DNA of 64,000 nt, from the NCBI GenBank assembly GCA_026874595.1, contig CM049307.1:43406362-43470361 (forward strand), read 5' to 3'. A program made the translations under genes and the position numbers. Below, one piece after another: positions 34,670 through 49,449 of this stretch. How positions within the stretch are numbered: the stretch's first letter is position 1; every line of letters begins with the position of its first letter. This stretch comes from Sipunculus nudus. Taxonomy: Eukaryota > Annelida > Sipuncula > Golfingiida > Sipunculidae. Below the pieces are notes generated by a model, which saw only the letters and a list, made by a program, of their open reading frames with translations, was not told the origin of the DNA and did not search any database.

Positions 34670-37600
34670 AATCACAGTGAAGACTTTCATCAACTTCCTG
34701 CTTGTAAAGGAGCCTGCCTGTTTTGTTCTGATGCAGGGCAACAGGACATCAAATTCCTTCTTTTTATTCACTATAAGATCTTTCAGAGTGTTCACATAGG
34801 CCTGGTAGTTAGAAGATATTGTCTACAAGTATGCCATGTCAATACTTGTTCTTAATGAATTAAAAAAATCCTACATTTAATTTTTTAAAATTGTAAAATA
34901 ATTAAATGATATACATAAATAATACAATTTAAGATATTGAACATCATAATCTACATTCTCCTTAAATTGCTCTTTCAGCATTTCCAAGGTGGGAAGTTTT
35001 AAGATTGTATATAGGATTTATTACAGAGATATAAAACTGAAGTAACCTGATCCATAAAGCTGGGTCCATTAAACAAGGTGTGGATGGGGCACTCGTGGGC
35101 CTTGTTGTTGCAGGATCTAATTTCAGTTTACTTGATATCAGAGAAGTCAGATTTCTGGGCCCTGTATACACCTGGTACCTGGCAGGTACACCCCCAGACT
35201 GGGGGATGATAATGGTATATAAACATCTGTGGAACCTGTCCATTTGAAGCTCACTGAGATGTAGGGATGACTTATATCACAGCATGGCTGAAGAAACATG
35301 GCCACCATGTTCATTTTCAGGGATTACTGTATTTCAAAGGCTAATGAGGTGGTTCCAGGGCATCCCAAATACTCCTGCAGCCTGTCAAAACATTACCGAC
35401 CCTGCCCTGTAGTTAGAAACACATACATAGCATAACATCCACCCTCATGAGTTTACCCCCCAACAGGCAAATGCCCAGTAACTGTGAAATTGACCAGGGC
35501 TTGGAATCTTGAGACCATGTGACCTAACAGATATCATGTGAAACTGACAAGGTTTATGGTATGTGTCTGTCTGGCCAGGCCCACCCATCTGTAAACATTG
35601 CTGATTGTCAAGCAAATACTCCCTACCCCTGGTCTCAAACCTAATTATGAGCAACAGATCACAGTGTTTGAGATGACCCTTTATTTTCAGGCACAAGTCT
35701 AGTGCAGTGGCCTGCACCATGCAGTCATGTTATAAACACTGAGAGCTGTAGCTATATGATTATATAATATAACCTGGGCAGTGTGTTACTGTGGAGAAAA
35801 TAGCAGGTCAGATGGGTGGAGTATAGTGCAGACAATTATCACATGCTTTAAAATTTCCATAATTTGGAATGACTAATAACAGACTAATGATGGGCATTTA
35901 AGGTGGTTTTACCATCCATAAGTTCATGTACATGCAGTGTGTGTCCCTGTCCTAAATTTAAACCAAGGATTTTAAGAGATCACTGGATTTCTGCTGGTGG
36001 CTTTTTCTATAAAAGCTGACAAATGAAGGTTTTAGGTAGCCTAGCCTTTAATGTAGGTTGCCCTGATTCCAGCCTTTTGCTGCTGTCATAGTTATAATCT
36101 ATCCCTGGTGTAACAAGGTGATTACAGTAAAAGATGTAAATTTCAAGTTATGTAGAAACATGTTCAGATCACAATTCATTCTTTAAATAAAAGCTTGTCC
36201 ATAGAATTTGTTAGTATTCTGCAGAAGTTTAGAAACACTAGCTTTCAGACTTCCATTTCCAGTTAAGTATGAAACATTTGAAGTGTTAGCTAATGGCTTT
36301 CAGGGAGCTTATGAACATGGACTTGACATGTGTAATAGAGAGTTAATTGATGGCTTATTAAAGCTGCCAGGAACAAACGTAGTGGGTCTCCATCCTCATA
36401 CCACACTGTCGTGACAACCCTTGGTTAGTTATCCGTGTCATAGCCCTTCGAGTGTTGTCCAAGCAGCATTATAGGTATCTCTAAATTTTTTAATGCTCAG
36501 CTGGTTAGTCAAAATGTTCCTGTGTGATATGTAAACATCTGTGGCAGTTTTTTCCTCAAAAAACCTAAAAAAATAGTTTGTTCATCCATGAAAGAGCCAT
36601 ACAATTTTTAATTACAGTCCAAGAACAGGAATTTTCGAATATCTCATGTACCATATGAAAAAAAAATTAGTACATCTTCTTAAAGGGGCCCAATCACCTA
36701 TCCGACCTTTGTAAATGAAAGGTAATTCCTTTCAGCTTTTATAAAATTAGGCCAGAAAACATGGATATCACAGCACACACGCTGCTTGTTTTGTTTATAT
36801 AAATGTGTTTATAATATGTGGGGGCCTGTCAAATAATCAAAACAAATTCAACAAGGGCCTCTAGTGGCAAGTCAGATAAGCCAGAGCTTTGCAAATGGCG
36901 TTTTACAACAAGTGACTTGTCTATCTCTGCATATGTGCAACTAGCGGCAGATCGGCCCTCTGACATTATGGCCAGATCACTGGCTTGCCAGAGTGCCTGG
37001 ACATCTACTCTGAGGATTGCATTATAAGGCCCAATGAGGATGCAAATATTTTCATCATTTTTGACAATGCCACATTGCTTACAAGTATCGTGTCACTTCA
37101 GATAAACCCACTAGACCTTTTAATAAGTTTCTTATCTCTCCAATGACACCTACCATGTGTGTGAAATGTTCTGTTATAACCCAATATATTAGTATATTGT
37201 TCTGCAGGTATGTGAGATATCTGCCTGCAGTCTGCCTGCTGACTGTATACGGAGATATGGTTATAAAGGGTGGCGTGGACTTGCAGGGCAGTTCTCAATT
37301 TGGCTTGTGTCACGACTTAGTAGGGGGTCCTAACTGAGTCGTGTTCACGGCTAATGTGCAACCTACCACCTTAGATTATATGTTTTCCCATTAATCAACA
37401 AAGCTGTGTTTACAAACATGTCGTAGATGAACAAGTACATACATCCTTCACAGAGGCTTAATAAGAACTGTTCACAACCAGAATTATGGTTAGATCATTA
37501 ATATATACACAGAGGAAGCCAGAAATCACAAATTCTTTATCAAAAGGAAGGTAAATGGGCACCTTTAAAATCAGCATCTGTACCCGAGTCATGTGTGTCT

Positions 37601-40600
37601 ACAGTACATATCAGAATGAAAATTCATCATACATGAGATTTGCCAGGGCAGATATTTTGCTTGAAATAAAGTCAGTGTTGTGATGTGTACAGTCTCTGCA
37701 GTTGCCACAGATGTGCACAATATAACAGACTTCTTTTTGGGCAAGATTAGGTAGCACCCACAAATGAAATCAGTATTAAGTTAACTCATTCACCAGTGAC
37801 TATAAATAAGTGAACTGGACGTATCGTGTGCCAATTAAATTTGATAGTACTAAATGTTATTTCATGTGTCTGTCTCTGCAAGTCATTTATGGATCTTGAT
37901 GACACTTTTTGTGATGATTTGTGCCCAGGTACATGGCACACAGGATCATTTGCTGGTTTGTGTACATGTTTCACAGCAAGGAGATGATATTTGGTGGAGA
38001 ATCAGGGTACTAAATGATTGTTGGATTACAAAGCATCTAAGAGGGGAATAAATAATTGGAGGTTGAATTTGTGAATTTGTTAAAAATACAGCAGTGGCAG
38101 AGGTATGGTCTCTCTGAGGGCTCTTGTTTATTCTGAGGTGAATTTGAGATAATAACAATTCATCTCACAGCCTGTAATCACACATTTATCCACCTTTCTC
38201 AGTGTGTCACATTGTGAACATGGATGATTACTTGTCATAAACTTTATGGACATCAAAGAAGATTAGCTAAAAGAAAGTTCATGGTGCTTTATGTTCTATT
38301 CTAAATATTCAGTGAACTTGATGAAAGATGTGTGGAAGAGACAAGACCCTTCTGGCTTTACCAATTACCCAGCAAAGTCAGATGTCACCTCCCACAGCGC
38401 AGGGCTACCCTCATGGGGTGAACCTGACAGAATCAAGGAATTTCACAAAGGTAAATAAGGCAGAAATCATATCAGCAACATGGTTTGATGCTGGCCTGTG
38501 GGGCACAAGGTAATCTAATGGAGTCTTTTTTCCTCTCAAACCAAATAGAACTGGCTGCAGGAAGGTTATTGACAGACACAACATCTCTTGAGGCCCTGCC
38601 CCATCTGTGGCCCCTGATTACAGACAAACTTGGCTTAATCCAGTGGGGCATTTTAGAGGGACTATGCTAGAATAGCAATCAGATGAGAGTTGCTAAGCCT
38701 GGCTCTACAACTGGCAGAATTTATTAGAAGTTTTTCTGATGGTTGGGTGTTCATTGGATGCTGGCCTTTGCAGTGTTGATAGATGCTGAAGGCTGGATGA
38801 TGATGACCCTGATACACTGGCTTGTCCCTAATGGTTGAGTTCCTCTGTGATGACCTTGATGTTGGTCCAAGCTACTCCAAGGGATAGTGGACTTTCATGA
38901 CACTTTCAGCAACCACTTCTCTCAAAGGAATTCTTGGTAAAAGTAAATGTGGCATTGGTGTGGTAGTGACAAAAAGCAAACTCAAAAGGTCTTTATGCAG
39001 TGTAATAGAAAACATGGGTAAGAAATAGCTTCTGTGAGAAGCTTTTGTAATTCAGGGGCAGAAATTTGAAATAGAACTACAAGGGAGTGTAAAACAAATA
39101 AATGCTGATAAAATTTGGGCATTCATTATATATACTCAGCAGTCCTGGTCATTTAATAGAAATATTATTAATTCATCACGGATAATGGGAATGATGATTG
39201 AGCACAGACAAATTTAAAGTTCAAAGGTCACTGCCATTTACTGATAATAACCTAAAAAGATGGATTCCTGGCAAAGTTTGTATGTTTGGCACATGTCCAA
39301 GTTTGTAAGTTTGTAACTTGTCTGTCACGTGTACCAGTACCCAAGTATCCCTGAATCAATAAAGTTTAGGGTTGAAAAAGGCATCAGTATTTATGTATAC
39401 ATCTCACTGCATTCAGTTTTATACTGCATTAAAAAAGGGTCCTTTTCTGTTTGTTATAGCTTTCTTGTGCTTCATATTGCATATTGAATGATATGTCAGG
39501 TGACAGTGTAGATAAGATGAATTGCTGTGCTTATATTTTTGCTTATTAATTAATATTTAATGGCTGGAGCTGTAATATACTGCCCTGGATAAAATGAAAT
39601 GTTTTTACCCAATTCAGCCCAGCAGGAAATGCTCCAGACTACAATTTCCAAAATAAAGTAACCACCATCCACCATGCTAACTTAATCAGTACACTCATAA
39701 AATATCTTTTCACCTAGTCAGGATTTCTGAAGACAGTACATTAATGTCCTGGTGTCTGTATTTTCTGAATGCACCATAACACCTAAATTACAGAGCAAAA
39801 TGGTGCTTATGTCTGCAAATATTTGAAAGTTTGACATGACAGCAGATTGCATAATAACACAGAGCCAGGCGGTCCATCTGTATGATTAGTCAATACTCAC
39901 AGGTCACTTGATCTGCTGGTGGATTTTCTTCCAAGCCTTGGGGGATTATAGGATTCTCTGTTTATCATTACATACAAAAGAATGAGGAATGGCATCTGAT
40001 AACCCAGTGGACTATACCTGCTGCTCTGGTACTCAATTTGTCAGATAAATGTCATGTGGCGGAACACTGGGGTTCAAATAGGTTTCAGGTTGCTTGCTCT
40101 TGCAGAGGAATTGTAGAATTTTCTTGTATGTCCTAGCAGACTGGTTCTGGGATAAATGTCATATGTGGGAGAACTGGGCTATAAATGGATATCCATTTGC
40201 CATGGCTTCAATGGGAATCATCAAAATACCATTCTTATCTCTGGCTGCCAGGGTGCACTATTTGGAAAATAAATGTTATATTGGGGATCACAAGGTTTAA
40301 GTAAGTCTCAGGTTAGTGCACCCTTAACAAGAAAGGAGGATTATTCCCTTCCTCTAAATAATTTACAAGATAATACCACAATGTGTTTGGTTAGATCTTT
40401 GAAGTTTGAATAGTTTAAAACAGAAATTTTTGCTGTGATGTAGTTATTAACTACAATTTTTTTGTTAAAGAAATTTACCTGCTGACTGACTTGCTGTTCA
40501 AAATGTTATTCATTTGAATATATAATTGTACATTGTGCTTTTCTTTTATACAAACCAATATATGACAAATAACAAGATGAGAAACACTAAAGGAAATTTA

Positions 40601-40640
40601 AAACTAATTAATTGCCTTCATTTCATGTACAGTCAGCCTT
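34670..40640. other. Gene-poor interval
   Basis: No recognised gene. Near 40040-40310 a module of about 90-110 bp (GATAAATGTCATATGTGGGAGAACTGGG and variants) occurs about three times, each followed by a CTGGGGTTCAAATAGG-like stretch, suggesting decayed SINE-like repeats. Two splice-flanked frames (36225-36414, 38313-38450) are treated under findings. Confidence 0.35.
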
Positions 40641-40644
40641 AGCT

Positions 40645-40783
40645 CAGGCGTGGATCCAGAGGGGGGGGGGGGTTTGGTGTCCAGACTCCCCGCCCCCGCT
40701 CTCAACCAACAACCTTTTTTTTTAGACATTTTATGCATGACACCCGTTGACCCCTCCCTGCAAAAAATCCTGGATTCCACCTG
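40645..40783. mobile_element. Short MITE with CAGGCGTGGATCCAG-type ends
   Basis: The left end CAGGCGTGGATCCAGA, followed by a G12 tract, mirrors the right end (read inward CAGGTGGAATCCAGGA, then GCAGGGAGGGG). This ~140-bp inverted-end design with G-rich shoulders is common among small invertebrate DNA elements. Confidence 0.65.
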
Positions 40784-40799
40784 TTAGGGCATGTCATTC

Positions 40800-43700
40800 T
40801 GAAAAACACTTATGAATGATGTATAGTCAGTGCTTGTTTCTCATTCTGTAGATACAGGAATTCTTGGCCCAGGCAGGTCTTCATAAAAGATAATATCAGA
40901 AAAATTTGTAAAGATAACAATTCCATGATTGCTTACAAATCAATGGCCTTGGGGATTTGGCAACAATTTGGTGCTAACAGAATTTGGGCATCAGCTGTTT
41001 TCTTGTAGTTTTTTCTCATATATTTTATAGTTATTTTCTTCCACATAATATTTTCTCTGCCAGTCACATAAGTCCCATATAACTGTTCATTCACATCACT
41101 CTTTTTGAATGTCCTTACACTTCTTTATCATGAGTTAGAATGACTAAGAAACCAGTTGTTGCATTGTCATCTGAGAGTCATCTGAAAGCCATTATTTCCT
41201 ATAAAACAATATTTAGGCTTTCAAGATTTAATTAATATCCATAAATCTGGTGTCATTGAGGTAGACACCATAATTTTATTCAAAAGACTGAAAAAAACAC
41301 CAAAAAATAAAGAAAGTAAACAAGAAATAGTTGCTTCAGTGTTTTAATAGAAAGTTTTCAGTAAGATTTTAGTGCTAAAAATATTCTAAAAACCATTCAC
41401 AATTCTTGTGTTGAATCATTGTACCTTCTAAATAATCAATATTCCTTATATCAGTTGATCACTAAAAGCCAGTATTCCCTAGATCTATATACAAAATGAA
41501 AGCCAAAACCATATACCTTAGATCAGCATGCTATCTAATTAAGTATATTCCCTAAAGAGTAACGCAGATGATAGAGCTTATGCAGATGTAATATGATCTG
41601 TGTTGTATTTCTTACATCTTTTGCAAGATTCAAAAACTGAGATCATTATGTGAGGAGCACAGTACCTTTATGAAATTTAATAATACAGTTCATTCATCAC
41701 AGAATAACATAATACTCCATAAAATGAGAAATTGATGATTTGTCAGTAATTACTGCAGAGGTCGTACTTTCCTAATGCCACAGGGGCCTACCATAAACGG
41801 TTCTTGTGCCATGGGCGGTTAGTTTTATGCTTTCTTTGGAATTTGTTGCAAGTCGAGCAGCAGAAGAACCAGTAGATACGTATATCACAGAAGCTCGGGA
41901 GCATCTTGAATTTACAGAAGGATGATCGATCACCATGGCAACCTGCAATAGAGAAGCAAATCCTTACAGCATCAATGACAATGCCTGATCACGTCATTGT
42001 GTGGTGAGATCCACATGCCCAGACCATTAACAATTAAATAAGTGTTTCATAACTAACATACAAGCATTAATTCACCGATCCCTTGGTTCTGTTTATAAGT
42101 ATATCATTTGTGTGTATGCAGATAAAGTATATATATCATTATGATTATTGTATAATAATGTGTATTATTAGATACCTTGGAATAATTTTAAATAAACAAC
42201 TCCAGTATGTGATATAATCAGCTTATATTCTTGAATTATATAAAAAAAAATAAATAATTTATTTCAGTATGATATGCAACATTAATCATCTCGCTGCAAT
42301 TAGTTTATTAGATATATTGTGTAATCTCCTTAAATGTTTTTGCCACCCAGCAGTCCTTTAGTAAAAATTAGCTGTAGTTGTGTAATAAATGAATACATTA
42401 GGTTTCTTTGATATGATGTGTATTTCCAGATACTGCATTATCAGGATAAGCCATCATGATTTATATTTATTGCACATGTGATCCATCAGATAAAACAGAT
42501 GAAATGTCAGGTAAATGATACAGAGGACTGATGGAGCTTCCTGCATCAGGACCATACAGCCACAGATGTTAAATACATCTCATTCCCATCAGTGAATATT
42601 TACAGGAGGACTTATGTAGCTGTGGCAGACAGGCCACTGGGCTTCCAGGGGGTAATTGATCTAGTCTGGAGGGAAGGTTAAGTGATATATTGGCTCGTCC
42701 ATCAATACCTGTGATGTCTTAAGACCTGCTGCTATCTCACTTGGTAGGGCTTGAAATTTTAAATGTTCCCACTTCCATTAGGTAAGCAGAAAAAAAATTA
42801 AGATTGAAACCACACTGTAAACCTGAAATATTAAAATAATTTAGTATCACATCTTTATTTTTTATTTGATTGGAGAAAAAATAACTGCTGAATAACAGTG
42901 AGATATCTGATTATTGCTTATATATCTTCTGATTTCATGCTTTTTGTTTGAGGCAGGATCATTGGGGATGCACATCTGGGTATTGTTTCTTATATTTGTA
43001 TCTTGATTTTCTTATGAAGATAATCATGCCTCAAAAGGTCATGGAATTATGGTCAGATTTGTTATTCTAATCATGCTGAGAAATAACACAGAAACACACA
43101 GAGAGAATATGGAGAGCCCATTAGATAGAAACAAGATGGTTAAAAGCTGAATCTCATATTACAGAGGTTATGACAAAGATTCAGAAAAGTTTGTTTTGAA
43201 GTTTATTACATTTATATTTTATGTTAAGTGTGGTTTAAGCATCAGTGGTGGTTATCAATGGGGCATCAAACATTATACAGTAAAACCTCACCTAACGACC
43301 CCTTCAGTTTAGGGACCACCTCAAAAGAATGACCATTGTTTCAAGTTTCTTATTCTTGTTTTCTCTTTATATAAGACCTTGTTTAAATGTTCCTGTTGGT
43401 GGTGGTAATTTCGAGCTTTCACTGTATTTAGTTCAGAAAATGTCAATCTCGGGCCCTGGCAAAGCCATCGTCCATGCTCACCTCTCATTATTGTGTCAGT
43501 CTGTGGAGGGGTAGAGAATAACTTCATCTGTGGGGAGGAAATTAGTTGCCAGCTTCATTGAATCCCGCTAATAATCGAGACCTTTGACTAGAACGGTTAT
43601 TGCTTTCTGCAGCCCTGTGGTGGCTCCCAGGGTGACTGTCTGTGAAGGCCCACTTAACACAGGGTTTATACACCTTTAATGTGGAAAGGTCAGAGAAGTC

Positions 43701-46700
43701 AGTTATGTGCCATCAGTCAACTCATTCCACGGCTGCTCAACCTCCACTTTCGATCGTCTGCCATAGGTCAGGTGAACAGAGGGTCCACCAGTAAGTGTGA
43801 TTATACATTGCTTTTTCAGTCCTGCTGAATGGTCTTGAAGCCTACTGAAGCACATAGGGTAGTATGCTATAAATTCACAAATTAACTGCTTTGCACATTG
43901 GAAGGGGGGGGGGAGGCGGGGGGGGGGGGGGGGGGGGGGATTATATTGAGCTCCTGGTGATTGAGAGCTTTTATGTACAGTTTCTCCAGCTGCTTGTAAA
44001 TCTGTCTGAAATATTTTACTTTCATGATGATTAGATTTTCAGCTGTCGTATGAATTACAGAAATAATCTTTGGCCAGAGGGTCTTATAGGTAACATACAA
44101 AAATTCTTATCATAGAGTTACAATTTTCATAAAAAATTGTTTCTCATATTCATAGACTCATAGTTCTTGTGGATTATTTCATAAAAATGGACATTAAATC
44201 AAGCCAGGTAAACTTCTCACCATTCAGTGGGAAACCTGGAAAAATATAAAAGAATTAACTGAAAATTTCAAAAATTAGTTCAACTAGCATAAACTACCAT
44301 CCCAGTGGTAATACTGATTCTTAGAGGAATAAAAAAACATGAAATGTATAAGAACTTATTACAGACTGATTAATGAGCGATTACCAGATAGGTTATTATG
44401 GTGGATTGAAGGAATAGGTCTACCTTATGTGATATGAAGTCATAATTTGTATCATAGAATTTGTGAAAAATACTGTCTATGGCGTAAATTTGAGTTGTTG
44501 CTATATTTAAATACCTTCAAAGGTTCTAGGTTGGCTTACACATGAAAAATTATATTCTGGAATAAAAGTGAAAATAGATACTGCTTATCATTTAGCAGAA
44601 TGGTTGTATATAGCTTTGAAGCAAGAACCCACCCAGCTATACATATACTCATATATCCAGATAGTTGTGTTTCTCTTCGATTCAGTGGGATGGTGCTATA
44701 AACCTTGATGTCCACTTCTACAGTCGTTTATGGATGTATGCCCCCCAGCTTGAAGCAAAAATAAACTTTTTTTGTTTAATACAGTTCTATTTATGTCCGG
44801 AGAAGAGACAAGGTTGGAATAGAACAAAAAACGACGTAATCAGTCACAGCACTAACAGAGTCTACGGTCAAAACAAACCTGGGTCATTATCAGAAAAAGT
44901 TCCTTTAAGTTACTTTCTGAATACTGGTTGGTTTAAGTCAATTAGTTTTATTGCACAAAATGAGCCTGGGGAGGCATAAACCTAATTTTTGCCCTTGAGT
45001 TGTATGATGTATCGTGACATGCCACTTTCAGTTTTGCTAGCCCTGTTTGTTTTTTACCAGGGGGTCAGTGTTCCCATTGCCAAGAACAGGTCTTGTTTAT
45101 GTACGAGATTGTGGCGTGGTGCATTAGGCAGAGAATAAAACACTATACTTCTCAATGGGTATGTCACAGGATCATTTAAGTAAGGTTAACATGTGGGCTC
45201 CTGGACATATCCGGGAGTTTGATTATAACAGTAACTCGCTTGGATTTACAGCTGCTTTTCTTTTTGTGTCTTTATTTGCAGAAGAAGAGTTAATGCAGGC
45301 TTTGATCAGGACTTAATGGAATTGCTGAGTAGTACTGCCCTTGAGGTAGATTTATGCCCATCTCCAGTATTTATAGTATATAACACTAGTTCAAGGCTAG
45401 TATTTAGAAAATAAAAGAAATAAAGAAAATGTTGATTACCTTAGAGAACATCAAGTTGCATTTACATGACTGTATAAATATTAACCCAAAGAAATTCATT
45501 AGGATGTTTTATTGGTTTGCTCTTTATTCATTTGCAAAATATTATCTGATGTATTAAAACTTCTAAAATGAAGATGCCTTCATTTGATCTAGTCATAAAT
45601 GAATTTCTGTATTTGACCACATACAGCTCACTGTAAGTTTTGAAGACTCATTCTGTAAGCAGTAAACGCCATACAGTTACAATTTAGAAAAGAAAGAGAC
45701 CTCATACCAAAATTACTTAATTTCTTAGACATGCAAAGATTTGTATGAATGACCAATAAATGTGTATGAAGATTAAGAAAAAAATGGTTAAGTTCTATCT
45801 GTGGAAAGTTTGGCACTAATTATCACTTAATTACCTTGACCTTGCTGCTACATTGGCTTATGCTTGTGCCACTGGTATTATAAAATACAATAATGTTGAC
45901 CAGTATACCGTATATATGGTCCATTCTCTCAGCTGTATGTCCCTAAACAGGGCACACATAATGACTTATGTACATTAAAAATCTTTACCTGACATAGATT
46001 TCAAACATATTTAAGTACATTGTATATCAGTAAAACAAATTTCTGAACTAGATGTCTGTAATGGCCCAGAAACCACAAAGGAAGCTTCCCCTTCACCCCT
46101 TCCCCCTAAATTACCCACAATTTAGCAGTAATATGGATAGCTAAGGCAATGTGTAGCTTGAAAATATTTTTGTGATTAAGTTATGGTCCAAACTTAATAT
46201 TAGATACAAATCTATTACCTGTGAGTGAAATCTGACCAAAGGCCATTTTTGGAGAACCAGCTATATTGTGGAGCTGAGAAACACAGGAACTTTAATTTAC
46301 CCAAATACAATAATTGATATAAACTCATCAACCCCTCAAAGACACCACAGAGGAAGGCTTTATTTTATGTGTAAGCAATTGAAATAAATAATCATTGCAG
46401 TATATTAACTTTAACTTATTTTAAATTATAACTTATGATTTTTGTTCAGAATATCAGGTGAGTAGTAATTAATCCAAGTGCAAGGGGATATATCAGACAT
46501 ATGAAACATACACAGGTATCACAGGTGGCATGATGCTGGTGAGTTACACAGACAAGCAGTTAACCTAACCCCCCACATCTGGTCTGAATATGTTCTGATC
46601 AAGACAGAGGGCGAACACTCATAATCAAGATTCCAGCTGACTGTGGTGGTGGTGGCGCCAGCAGGTCTAGCCAAGAGGAATGTGTAATTAAGGTATACCC

Positions 46701-48720
46701 ACATGCACAATACTGCTGTACTAATGTTGCCAGGTCCATGTAACTCTAATTACAATCTGCACCAGTGATGCTTTCTTTGATAAAACTAAGAGCTACTGCA
46801 GCATGTTACAGCTATCATTTGATCCAGACTGGATCTGTCAGCAGCTTACAAGAACTGGCTGTATCCTAATCTCCCAGCCCCTGATCAAGTCACTCATGCC
46901 ACCTTTGCACAGGGCACTGTAGACAGGTTTGATATCAAAGTGATTTCTAGGTGCTATACCTCTAATGCTAGAACAGATGGAATGGTAGATTCAGTTTGTT
47001 TACTCAAGATAAATTTGCTCAGTTCATTGCTGTTTTATAGACTAAAGATCTATAATGATATGTTATCTCAAGATACAATATATATTGCTTTACTTCTCTT
47101 ACAATAAGATACACAACAGGATACTAGATAAAATGAAAGTTCAAATTCAAATTTGTTGCTCAGTTTTGTTCAAGTTTGCCATGCAGTTGCACACCTCTTG
47201 AATAACAGAGACTTTCATTTGGTTGATCATGCAGCAGTAAGCTGATTAACAGATTTCTGGCAAATGATGTTTGGCCTTTCAGTTGATGGGCCACTGACTA
47301 CTATACTACTAAATGCCTGTGGTCTCTAGTTAAATGTCAGATTATAGATTTGTGTTGTATATCTTCAAGGTATCAACACTGGGTCACCTGACAATACTGA
47401 TACAATATTTGTTTTTGTATCACAGTGTAACAGTGCACCAGTAAATCATTTCAGCTCTAATAAATGGGCTTCATAAAAGTAAAATATATAATCATTATTA
47501 TTTTATCTTTATCATCCTCTAGTGCAATCCCATCTCCCCTCCTCCTCAGAGCCTTTACAGAATTAATTAACATGAGCAGGTATTATATATGCCCTCCTCT
47601 GATATCATTTGTGGAGGAAGTGTCTGAGAGATTTTTGTGACTGTAAGTTAACATACTGTTTATGAGTACATGATAATTAACTTGAACAACTGTGGTCTTA
47701 TTGCGTCTGATCAAGTTACCTCCCACCAGATTACATAGAACTTTATCCTACACCAAACTACAAACAGGTGTATAATCACATCAGTTGTTTCACACATTTT
47801 TTAGTAATGGTATTGAACATTTTAACAATTGGTCTGTGTGTCATTGTGGTTTTTTATGTGCTTTTGTCATATATTGCAGAAGACACTAATAAGCATTCAA
47901 ATAACTGTGCACTTTGGTCTCTGTCTTCCCCGCAACATCCAGGTTTTTGTCTGTTTCAAAAATGGTACCCCCCCCCCTCCCTATAGCAGCCATGTGAAAT
48001 CATTTGGAGGATTAACCAATCAGGATTCGATAAGGGCATAGGGATGTGACACAAAAGAACTAGGTACATCATCCAAGCCAGAATATATCAGTGGAGAAAG
48101 TTTGGTGGCAATTGGAACACTTTCGTGTGGATAAACGCTTTTTTGTGACCATGCCCAAATCCACAGATTTTATAGTAGGATTACAAACAGAAGATCACAA
48201 GGTGAACAGTACAGTCTGCTGAAGCATTGATAAACTGTAAACTTGCTACAGGATCTATTTTGGGGGGTTGTAGCCAGCAATAAAATCAGGTTTACAGTGG
48301 TGATGACTGTGTCTTCTCATAAAAGGACACTTAAGTCCAGTCAGAGCCAGACGAACACAGATGTGGCCACTTCCTCCTTAATGCAGAACAGGGGTTTGGT
48401 GCAGGTCCGTTCATAACTAAGTCTCCAGTGATCACCTCCAGCCCATGTTAAAGACATAGTCAGGTAATAAAACCAAGGTTTAAATCAAAGGTCAACTGCC
48501 AGGTCAGATGGTCACTACTTGAAATGGCAAGCCTGTATTTCCACACTTTATTACAAGTTCACTCTCTGCCTGCTCTGGTTCGCCCTCACATTATGTCACT
48601 CTGTTTCCAGCATGTTTCCCACCAGAACTTTCTTTCTTTCTCAAAATCTCTTTCATTGTGGCTTTATCTACCTCCTTCCTACTTTTATCTTTCTCTCATT
48701 CACTTGTTCTAACTCCAGGT
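40800..48720. other. Gene-poor interval with scattered simple repeats
   Basis: No supported gene. Contains a G22 tract (43918-43939) preceded by G10 (43904-43913), and a TACAGTAAAACCTCACCTAA transposon-like end at about 43278. Short open frames are isolated and unremarkable. Confidence 0.35.
43904..43939. repeat. Interrupted G tract (G10 ... G22)
   Basis: G10, then AGGC, then a run of about 22 G. Suitable for G-quadruplex formation on the plus strand; length likely variable. Confidence 0.8.
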
Positions 48721-48732
48721 TAAACTCATTAT

Positions 48733-49445
48733 GTCCCCCCCCCCCCCCCTCCAGGGGAGACATGTTGTTTTCAGTGCCATCGTCTGTCATCGTCATCATT
48801 GTCTGAAGGATATCTTGTGAACGTGATAACTTTTGAAGGGTCGCATATTTTCCTTCAAAATTTGAAATATTTATTGTTCATCCAAAAATCTTGTACCAGC
48901 TGACTTTGACCATCATCTTCAAGGTCAAATCTGCCAAAATGTGAAATTTTTGTGAACCTCATAACTTTTGAAGTGTTTATCATTTTGACCTCAATTTTGG
49001 TACACCAGTTGTTTCTACAGTTCTCAGAGGAGTTTGAAACTTGGTGACCTTGACCGGGTCAAATAGGCCGAATTATAGTTATTGTCTTGTGAATGCAATA
49101 ACTTTTGAAAGGATGCATATTTTCTTCCAAAGTTTTTAAACACATTGTTCCTACCAAAATCCACGAGGAGTTTGAAATCTAGTAACCATCACCGTGATCT
49201 ATAAAGTCAAATTTATGCAATTCTAGGATAATTGTGACCCCCATTTTTTCTTCAGTTTTTGACACACCAATTCTTTCTGCCAAAGTCTCATCAGATTTTG
49301 GAAAGTGATGACTTGACCTTCAAGGTCAAATCTACTGAAATCTAGAATCATTGTTTTGAGATATATTTTACCTCTGATGTTTTGGGGTAGCCCATAGGAG
49401 GGAGACATATATCTGTTTATGCACTGCAAAAACAGAGCATTCTAG
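48733..49445. mobile_element. Non-coding element with about 136-bp internal tandem repeats
   Basis: The left edge TATGTCCCCCC and right edge GGGAGACATA are rough inverted counterparts. Inside, TAACTTTTGAA recurs at 48827, 48962 and 49099 (135-137 bp spacing), with TCAAGGTCA at 48919 and 49320. Similar in style to the 58904-59476 element. No coding frame. Confidence 0.55.
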
Positions 49446-49449
49446 TTTA

